A stretch of 15,913 nucleotides of DNA from Saccoglossus kowalevskii (lineage: Eukaryota; Hemichordata; Enteropneusta; Harrimaniidae): contig NW_003105622.1 of assembly GCF_000003605.2 (NCBI RefSeq), positions 46,889 to 62,801 on the forward strand, given 5' to 3'. The notes under the pieces were generated by a model, which saw nothing but the letters and a program-made list of their open reading frames with translations, was not told the DNA's origin and searched no databases. Position numbers and translations under genes: made by a program. Of the stretch, positions 8,713 through 15,913 are shown piece by piece. Position 1 is the first letter of the stretch, and each line of letters opens with the position of its first letter.

Positions 8713-9313
8713 AAGTTATATAATTGCTGACTCTTCGGGATGACATAATTATAACTTCAGACGAGGTTTCAAATTTGCTTTTGTATGTTTGCGACAAATG
8801 TGGTTTTGTGCGTCAATAGAAAAGGTGTTTTCTCGACTTGTATATGCCTTTCCACGTTTTTTTCCAATCCCTAGGTGGAGTCTGCCAATTTAAGTGTATT
8901 AAAACCTATTACTAAAAAGTATTCCCACTGTTTACTCCCCCCCCCCAGTGTCGAAAATGTTCGCAATATAAATGAAACCCAGATCATAGAATTTAGTCTA
9001 CCTTGTATTGTTGCATATAACTTCATAGTAGGGAAAAATATTCGTGTTGTGTCAGACCATTCGTTTTGCAGCTCTATATAGAAAGGACACAGTCAGCTGA
9101 TATATATGGACCGCCACCTTGAAGTTGGGAAACGCGTTTTTCAGATTCCTACAAATCAGGACAAAAATACCAATCTTTCACAGAAATACGACCCATTGGG
9201 GGGGGGGGGTAATATTAAGCCAACCGATAACAAATTTCGGCCGAATTCGTCGTTTTTGTGCGGAGAAATTCCCTTAAATACATTAAATACAAACACCTAA
9301 TTACACGAAGAAC
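8713..9313. other. Interior of the 7594-10085 element with C10 and G12 runs, no recognised gene
   Basis: Two open frames of 64-68 codons (8875-9081, 9106-9300) have no recognisable motif, and one reads through a homopolymer. Runs of ten C (8937-8946) and twelve G (9198-9209) stand out in this AT-rich region. No RNA gene was seen. Confidence 0.5.
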
Positions 9314-9435
9314 ATAGAATACTTTCCCGGGGTATTTGAAACCGAAATTGTCATCTAACTGTAAGATCGTCGCTAATTGGCTGCTGAGCTGGAATGACAA
9401 TTTTTGGTTTCAAATACCCCAGAAAAGTGTTCTAT
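9314..9435. mobile_element. Small foldback/MITE-like element
   Basis: The left arm 9315-9354 and right arm 9394-9434 are reverse complements over about 40 bp, with four mismatches and one single-base gap; the loop is 39 nt. The arms share tagaa.actt and 'ggggtatttgaaacc'. TA occurs at both outer edges (c-TA-gaatac and gtgttc-TA-tcgc), consistent with a Tc1/mariner-type TA insertion, though TA is common here. It lies inside the larger candidate element 7594-10085 and would be a later insertion. Confidence 0.7.
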
Positions 9436-10033
9436 CGCATTTATATTATTATCACGTGTGCGCCAGCTGACTGTGAGAAAGTGGCATGTTAAATACAAGA
9501 GCTGTCGGTAAAAAGTCATTTTTGAATTAGCTCTCCTCGCACTGATCAAAAGTAGAAATCTAAGTTGATTTTTATTTCCATGGATGTTAATTAACGGACA
9601 TACTATTTGACATATGTTAAATTGATCGGATTTCGTCACATTGGTATATTAGCTTAATTGCTACAAATCAGTGGAACACTCCATATAATAATTATTACAA
9701 ATAAAGTACTTTAACTTAACCTAAAGCACAAATATATTGCTAACAAAGTTACAAACTTCCCGGTCTTTAAAACATATACGATATATTATGTTGTAATTTT
9801 CGTATTCATTGTTAACGACCCAACTGTGTATTAATTTAATATAGTGGTCGTAGCGATAAAAACGCCCTACTGTATTCAAAACACTGGCAAAGTAAATCTG
9901 CATGCATGTTGTGAATCAGGATTTTTATTTGGCATATAGCAACAACATTATAACCAAATGTGTTACGCTCTTTTGGAGCTCTATTGGGTAAGGAATACAA
10001 AATGCTTTTCGAAACCTGATCAGAAAGGCACGC
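9436..10033. other. Remaining interior of the 7594-10085 element, no recognised gene
   Basis: Minus-strand open frames of 60-88 codons (such as 9373-9639 and 9721-9903) show no recognisable domain and overlap the foldback arm or the terminal repeat. No other structure was seen. Confidence 0.4.
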
Positions 10034-10093
10034 CCAAATATTTTTAATTTCACGTTCCGGTTCCGTTTTTTTAGACAACCCAAATGAATTGAG

Positions 10094-11054
10094 CTGGTAG
10101 TTTTCAAGAAGAGATGATCCAAAATATTCACAAAATATAAAACTGACTTAAAATCTGAGTGAGACCCACCCAAAGTAGTAGTATACTAAACATCAAAACA
10201 TTCAGGCTACTGGTTTTCAAGAAAAAGATGCAAATGCAATTATTGAAGGACGAACGACAGTTAATCAGTAATAGGATCAGCTCTGTTGCTGTGCCATCTT
10301 CAATGGCAGCGGAGCAAAAAATATTAGTATTCAACTTGCAAATACAAAATTTGTTATAATTAATGATTATTTTGTCAATAAAATAATGAAAATATATAAT
10401 TGTATATTTTCAGTTTCTTAAGAGCTATTCTTACAACAGCCAATGATGATAATTTTTCGCCTTGTATTGTAGATTTGCATTTGACACTATAATACCTATT
10501 CTAATAACTTGTAAAAAGACCCTTCCCTTATCTTATGTATCGGTGAGATTATACATGTCATGACCATATGCATATTTAATTTGTTTGTTTTTTTGCTAAA
10601 GTAATGCACCATCTACGTTCAAAATTAATAATAATATATATTCTGACTTTTATAATGACAAGTACGCAATATTATCTAAAGTTGTGCAAGTACAAGTGTC
10701 CTCGGCAAGCATTGTTCATTGACACTGGGAAGTGTATCACACCAGAAATAATATCGCACGTTACCGTACTACTGTCATGAATTAGTTTTCACGTATCTGT
10801 TGTCCGACTTATTTAGCTGATTACTAGTGAATGGCTGTGTTATATCTGTCATCATTTAGGCTCATGTGAGGTAATGGACGGAACTTGACTTGATTTGGAA
10901 CTAATTACGACATAATCGTCGCCATCCGGACCGCTATTTCTGACAGTTGGTATTTGCAGTCAGTTTGATTGGATATGTGCAAGTTGAAGGTGTGAAGATT
11001 ATGTCCTATGTCTTTAAACTTCTCTGTAATTGGTTAAGTTTTGATACGTAATAA
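10094..11054. other. AT-rich stretch without recognised gene
   Basis: A 66-codon frame at 10159-10359 has no recognisable motif. 'agttttcaagaagagatg' near 10100 and 'ggttttcaagaaaaagatg' near 10212 form a short direct repeat about 110 bp apart. Nothing else is recognisable. Confidence 0.4.
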
Positions 11055-11387
11055 ACAGTCTATGTCCTTGGTCACGGAGAGAGAGACGGCGAGGCGATAG
11101 AGTCTTGGCCAGTCCGGGCAGAGAACCCACGAGGCAGTTTGCCTCAAGGCGTTCTCGATGTGGCTAAAGACTGGCTATTGAAACGTATTTCGTTGTGTGC
11201 GTCTATTTGACTGTAAAGCTTAAGTGACTTTCCCGGTCCGGTACTTCAAGCAGACGATATAGAGACAGACGACGGATTTCCCCCTGACACTACATTCATT
11301 CCTGGCCTGATTCGCTCTTGTGCGTCACACAAACACAGCAGATTTGTCACAGCACCGGAGAATTGTTCAATGTGTGATATTGTTTGA
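11055..11387 (+). other. GC-richer island with two same-frame open stretches (possible decayed exon)
   Basis: One plus-strand frame is open from 11055 to a TGA at 11208-11210. After a second stop (TAA, 11214-11216) the same frame is open again from 11217 to a TGA at 11385-11387. Composition is mixed and protein-like, with few Lys/Asn/Ile/Phe-rich runs (for example LPQGVLDVAKDWLLKRI and DDIETDDGFPPDTTFIPGL). There is no ATG near either beginning and no family is recognised. The base composition is clearly less AT-rich than the flanks. It could be a decayed coding piece, or simply a GC-rich patch in which open frames are longer by chance. Confidence 0.3.
11106..11177. repeat. Three-tier nested inverted repeat
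   Basis: The outer pair is gccagtc (11108-11114) with gactggc (11169-11175). The middle pair is gagaac (11121-11126) with gttctc (11151-11156). The inner pair is gaggca (11131-11136) with tgcctc (11140-11145) around a 3-nt loop. All three are perfect and nested, separated by internal loops, so the region could fold as one irregular stem in RNA. No known RNA family was recognised. Confidence 0.6.
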
Positions 11388-11791
11388 TTCTTGATTTTTA
11401 AACACAAATTATCAAATATATTAAACAACTGTAAAATGTAATTAGGAATTTGTTTCATCTGTAAAGTGTAAAAACATTTTTTACTGTAAATGGAACTTTA
11501 TGGAATTTTTTGTAGAAACGTAAAATGCCTTTTTATTTTCTGTAACCTGTACCAGCTACCCCCTTTTGCCCACCCTCACCCAATATTTAACCATTCGTAA
11601 ATTCTCTAGTTAACAAGGTATCGATTACTGTATTAATCGAGGCTCTATGACTATGAGCATTATTTTTTCTATTTGTAATTGTTTTCAGACTCCTGGCATT
11701 TATGAGTAGTCATGATAGGCTATCTGGGTCAGGGTTTGTTTTTACATCACCAGATAACACAATCAACAAAACCGACAGAAATATTATACAC
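11388..11791. other. Stretch without recognised gene
   Basis: AT-rich, with no recognised coding region. A 70-codon minus-strand frame at 11246-11458 overlaps its start and has no known motif. Confidence 0.4.
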
Positions 11792-13031
11792 GCCGGTAGG
11801 CTGGTTGGCGATCCGCTGCGCTCGAAAAGCAAACAACTTGTTTTCAGCTTTTGCCATGGTAGTACATGGAAGTGAAGCTAACGTCGGTCTATCACCAAAA
11901 CCGGGCCCGTATACTAAGTTCTCAAAGAGCATTCAGCCTTCACAAGTCACTTCACTTTATTACTAGCACGTATTCTGCTGTTATAATTATTATTTCTGAG
12001 CGTTTTGCGATAGTATTTTCTAGATTCTTTGATTGAACGCAGAATTTAAGTCCATTCAAAGTTCAAAGCTGTGTTGGAATTACGTTGATACAATAACAAT
12101 GCCGGCACCGATGATCTCTGTCAGTGCGCAACTGTTAGCCAAAAAAAAAAAAAAAAGCATGATCATTTGAACACTGCTATTACAAGACTGGTATAGGAGG
12201 TAGTACATTTGGGTGGACGAACTCAAAAATCATTGTTTTGGTTGTTGGCATGGCAGCGGTGGGCCAGGATTTTGTTTCCAATAGGTGACGGTGTGACCTG
12301 CCTGTCAATATGAACAAAATCAGGAGTTAAAAAGCCGTTACTGATGAAAAGTTAACCCAACTTTGAGGTTAAATTTATCGGTAATGAAAAAAGTTATCAA
12401 AAAACAAAATGTAAGTTTTTGCCCACACTCAAGCTGAGTAGAATGAGCTATGTCTGTGCTTTTTAATACTAGAATTGTATAAGGTTAGATACATTTGGCG
12501 CGAAGGTATTAAAAACACACACAGTTTTTTGGCTATTGCCATGACAACGGTGGGCCTGCAATTTGTTCCCAGTTTTACCACCTAACTAGAGTGAAGGTGT
12601 GACTTGCCTGCCAAGTTTGATTCAAATCGATCCAGCCCAAAAAATCACAGAAGAGTTAAAAAGCCGTTACTGGTGAAAAGTTAACTTTGTGGTAAAATTT
12701 CTAGGTAATGAAAAAATCAAATTCAAATAGTAACTTTGTGCCCACACTCAAGCTGAATAGAATAAGCTATTTCCGACGTGTTTAATCCTAAATTTGTAGG
12801 AGGAGATACATTTGGTGTGCAGCTATCCAAAAATCAGTTTATCAGTTTTTTGCTGTTGTTATGGCAACTGTTGGCCAGAATTTTTTAAAAATTTTACCTA
12901 ACTAGAGTGAAGGCGTGACCTGCTTGTCAAGTTTGAGCGAAATCAGCCAAGCCAAAAAATCACAAAATCAAGAATTAATACGTAAAAATACTGGAACACA
13001 CACTCACAAGTGATTTTAAGGACAATCCTAG
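11792..13031 (+). mobile_element. Dispersed repeat family B, copy 2 (three ~300-bp units)
   Basis: It has the same landmarks and order as copy 1 at 5891-6730: gccggtaggct (11792-11802), 'cgtattctgctgttat', 'cattcaaagttcaaag', then tandem units. Here there are three units, marked by acatttgg at about 12205, 12491 and 12808 (spacings 286 and 317 bp), each with gcatggcag/ttatggcaac-type and 'cccacactcaagctga' blocks. The CA tract at the 3' side is reduced to a few units and similarity ends at 'aatcctag'. Copy 2 has 77 bp near its start (11803-11879) that copy 1 lacks. Open frames here (such as 11712-11966) are not supported. Confidence 0.75.
12141..12156 (+). repeat. A16 homopolymer inside family B copy 2
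   Basis: A run of 16 A's. The equivalent place in copy 1 (near 6128) reads 'ccaaaataaaaagc', so this is local slippage rather than a retroposon poly(A) tail. Confidence 0.9.
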
Positions 13032-14053
13032 AGGAGCGGATCGCAAATAGATGATAAGGAGACGTTGTTAAATAATTTGTACGTGGTATGCATCCATAAA
13101 TGTCATGAATCAGTGACGAAATGACTTTTTTGCCGTTATATCGTAAATGTATATTGTGCTAGACATTACATTTTAACTGTGTATTGTGTAATAGCCATTA
13201 TATTGTATCTATGTACAAGGCTTTTTGTACCTGTTTAAAATCACGTGACTTCCTTGTTGCTAATAGCGGTGACATAGCGGGGTTACATATCTTATGTGAT
13301 GTTTCACAACTGAAGGATTTAACTATAGGACTACCACTGCCACCACTGAATTTCGTAACTAACTGACTAGGTATGGTGACGCCCAGGTCAATAATTTGCG
13401 CTTTGTCGGTTGACATGAGGGCATTCTAATTATTTTATAATGACTCTCTAGGAAGAATAGACGTATCCTGTGCTTTCATCTGTATATTCACTTTGACCAT
13501 GTCAATTGATGGTTATTTAGAACGCTGCTCGATGTCACTAACGACTGTTTCGTAGCCACCTAAGCCACATCTAGCTTTCTACATTTCATTTCGTTTTTGC
13601 TTTCGCTTTCCATATGACAAGGTTCAAGACAGTTGAAGCATACTTGTGGACCCAGGTGACCTGGCTATGCATCGTTCAGTTGGCCGCAATGATACACTCG
13701 TCTTTAAACTACCCTGGTAGTTGTTTGCCATCAGACGGCGGAGTTACATATATAATTCTATTCAAATTGTCTATATCTGTGAGCTTTTCACTTATTCTCT
13801 ACTTCTCCCTCATCACGTGACCTGTTACACTACAACCTGCATCCGATAATGCGTCCCCTATGACCCTATCATACTCAGATAGTGGAAGTTCAGTCACAAT
13901 AACACGTAGCCAATGTTCAGTGAATAATAACCATACAACGCACACAGGACCAGACCATGGTGAAGCAAGATTAGTTTACCTTTTGCAGTTGAGATACAGT
14001 CTCTACATCCCATCAATTCACTGGGTACCTTTGATACAGCTCGGTTCCAATCG
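13032..14053. other. Stretch between family B copy 2 and the satellite, no recognised gene
   Basis: Open frames of 60-72 codons lie on both strands (13184-13366, 13198-13416 minus, 13614-13820, 13860-14057). None shows a family I recognise. The one at 13614 ends in a hydrophobic stretch, but nothing else supports it. No RNA gene was seen. Confidence 0.45.
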
Positions 14054-15913
14054 ATAATACCACTAAATAACGCAGTATTAGATAATACCGCTAGAAAACT
14101 CAGCACTAGATAATAGCACTAGGCAACTCAGCACTAGATAATACCACTAAATAACTCAGCACTAGATAATACCACTAGATAACTCAGCACTAGATAATAG
14201 CATTAGATAACTCAACACTAGGTAATACCACTAGACAACTCAGCGCTAGATAATAGTACTAGATAACTCAGAACTAGATAATACCACTAGATAACTCAGC
14301 ACTAAATAATAGCACGAGATAACTCAGAACTAGATAATAGCACTAGATAATAGCACTAGATAACTCAGCACTAGATAATATTACTAGTCAACTGATAACT
14401 AGATAATAGCACTAGATAATAGCACTGGACAACTCAGCACTAGATGATAGTACTAGATAATACCACTAGATAACTCAGAACTAGATAATAGCACTAGATA
14501 ACTCAGCACTAGATAACAGCACTGGACAACTCAGCACCAGATGATAGTACTAGATAATACTACTAGATAACTCAGAACTAGATAATAGCACTAGATAACT
14601 CAGCACTAAATAATAGCACTAGATAACTCAGCACTAGATAATACCACTAAATAACTCAGCACTAAATAATACCACTAGATAACTCAGCACTAGATAATAA
14701 CACTAGATAACCCAGCACTAGGTAATACCACTAGACAACTCAGCACTAGATAATAGTACTAGATAACTCAGAACTAGATAATATCACTAGATAACTCAGC
14801 ACTAGATAATAGTACTAGATAACTCAGAACTATATAATAGCACTGGACAACTCAGCACTAGATGATAGTACTAGATAACTCAGAACTGGATAATAGCACT
14901 AAATAAATCAGCACTAGATAATAGCACTAGATAACTCATCACTAGACAATAGCACTAGATAATTCAGAACTAGATAATAGCACTAGGAAACTCAGTACTA
15001 GATAATAGTAGTAGATAACTCAGAACTAGACAATATCACTAGATAACTTAGCACTAGATAATAGCACTAGATAACCCAGCACTAGATAATAGTACTAGAT
15101 AATTCAGCACTAGATAATAGCACTAGATAATTCATCACTAGATAATAGCACGAGATAACTCAGAACTAGATAATAACACTAGATAACTCAGCACTAGATA
15201 ATAGCACCAAATAACTCAGCACTAGAACATAGATATAGATAACTCAGCACTGGATAATAGCACTAGATAACTCGGCACTAGATAATAGCACTAGACAACT
15301 CAGCACTAGATAATAGTACTAGATAACTCAGCACTAGATCATAGCACGAGATAACTCAGAACTAGATAAAGCACTAGATAACTTAGCACTAGATAATAGC
15401 ACTAGATAATGGCACTAGATAATAGTACTAAACAACTCAGCACTATATAATAGCACTAGATAATTCAGCACTAGATAATAACACTAGATAACTCAGAACT
15501 AGATAATAGCACGAGATAACTCAGAACTAGATAATATCACTAAATAATACCACTAGATAACTCAGAACTAGATAATAGGACTGTATAACTCAGCACTAGA
15601 TAATAGCACGAGATAACTCAGAACTAGATAATAGCACAAGATAATAGCACTAGATAACTTAGCACTAGATAATATTACTAGTTAACTGAGAACTAGATAA
15701 TAGCACTAGATAACTCAGCACTAGATAATGTTACTGGTTAACTGAGAACTAGATAATAGCACTAGATAACTCAGCACTAGATAATAGCACTGGACAACTC
15801 AGCACCAGATGATAGTACTAGATAATACCACTAGATAAATAAGAACTAGATAATAGTACTAGATAATTCAGAACTAGATAATAGCACTAGATAACTCAGC
15901 ACTAGATAATAGC
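14054..15913 (+). repeat. 28-bp (13+15) satellite array, continues beyond the window
   Basis: The array alternates a 13-bp half-unit (actagataatagc, with variants ending acc or agt) and a 15-bp half-unit (actagataactcagc, often ...cagaa), giving about 66 dimers over ~1.86 kb. Both halves begin with actagata, so the dimer probably arose from one ~14-bp ancestor. The first units (14054-14120) are more diverged, as expected at an array edge. Local deviations include extra 13-bp half-units (near 14330-14360) and higher-order blocks. Because 28 is not a multiple of 3 and the unit contains taa and tag, no frame stays open; it is not coding. Confidence 0.97.

Larger units (their letters stand above)
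7594..10085. mobile_element. Candidate ~2.5-kb TIR element with 8-bp target duplication
   Basis: The left end (7594-7660) and the reverse complement of the right end (10034-10085) share the order ggttatcc/ggttgtct, a run of a's, cggaaccgg and 'aacgtgaaattaaaaatat'. The left copy has an extra 12 bp, a tandem duplication of the aaccggaacg block. Directly outside both ends stands gaattgag (7586-7593 and 10086-10093), an 8-bp direct repeat consistent with a target-site duplication. 8-bp duplications are made by hAT and P transposases, but these ends lack the usual hAT CAG start. No transposase is visible inside; the interior holds tandem repeats and a smaller foldback. The alternative is two independent copies of a short repeat in opposite orientation. 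Confidence 0.55.

Noticed and set aside
9106-9300. 64-codon frame containing a glycine run
   Set aside because: The glycines are encoded by the G12 homopolymer, so the frame depends on its exact length.
9836-10173. Minus-strand open frames sharing the 'EPEREIKNIW' string with the frame at 7589
   Set aside because: The shared string is the terminal inverted repeat read in the same sense, not a conserved protein.
12141-12156. Poly(A) tail of a retroposed sequence
   Set aside because: It lies inside a repeat family whose other copy continues on both sides with only a shorter A-rich tract, so it is slippage.
13198-13416. Minus-strand 72-codon frame and the overlapping plus-strand frame at 13184
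   Set aside because: Both have plausible composition, but neither shows a recognisable family. Overlap on opposite strands means at most one could be real, and nothing decides it.
13614-13820. 68-codon frame with a hydrophobic tail, possibly a membrane segment
   Set aside because: A T-rich codon run produces hydrophobic residues by chance; there is no signal peptide, family match or neighbour support.
14054-15913. CRISPR-like array (regular repeats of about 28 bp)
   Set aside because: There are no unique spacers; adjacent units are direct tandem copies, as in a eukaryotic satellite, and no cas-like gene is present.

Overview
The window looks like intergenic, repeat-dominated nuclear DNA of a metazoan, probably an aquatic invertebrate. 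The evidence is the AT-rich background, many stop codons in all frames, a decayed LINE, a PIF1-like helicase fragment, several elements with terminal inverted repeats, CA and GGAC microsatellites, and a large satellite array. Two dispersed families combine a tandem core with a terminal microsatellite, as in the 'pearl'/Helentron-derived (HINE-like) elements known from bivalves and other animals. That suggests a mollusc-like genome but does not prove one. No complete protein-coding gene, tRNA, rRNA, CRISPR array or bacterial-style operon was recognised.

Layout: 133-1343 is a composite repeat with about six ~140-bp units, a 428-bp internal duplication, GGAC-type microsatellites and a strong terminal hairpin. 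2079-2390 (minus) is a decayed LINE endonuclease fragment with YRPPN and IGDSNLP motifs. 3018-3097 resembles a GC-rich ETS/NRF1-type promoter patch. 3291-3690 holds two oppositely oriented clusters of a 45-bp repeat. 3758-4728 is a non-autonomous DNA transposon with ~150-bp terminal inverted repeats. 5153-5425 (plus) is a 90-codon piece of a PIF1-like helicase, with Walker A and motif Ia, carrying an in-frame 39-bp palindromic insertion flanked by a 9-bp direct repeat.

5891-6730 and 11792-13031 are two copies of one repeat family with ~300-bp internal units (two and three units). 7594-10085 is a candidate ~2.5-kb element bounded by inverted ~50-bp ends and an 8-bp direct repeat; it contains tandem arrays, C and G homopolymers and a smaller foldback element. 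11055-11387 is a GC-richer island with two consecutive open stretches in one frame and a nested stem. 14054 to the window end is a satellite of about 28 bp (13+15) with local higher-order structure.

No genes work together here; the window records successive insertions and tandem amplifications. The most interesting points are the palindromic insertion in the helicase P-loop region, the candidate TIR elements, the shared 'tandem core plus microsatellite' architecture of two unrelated families, and the satellite's higher-order structure. Calls were made by eye, so boundaries are approximate unless an exact motif is given.
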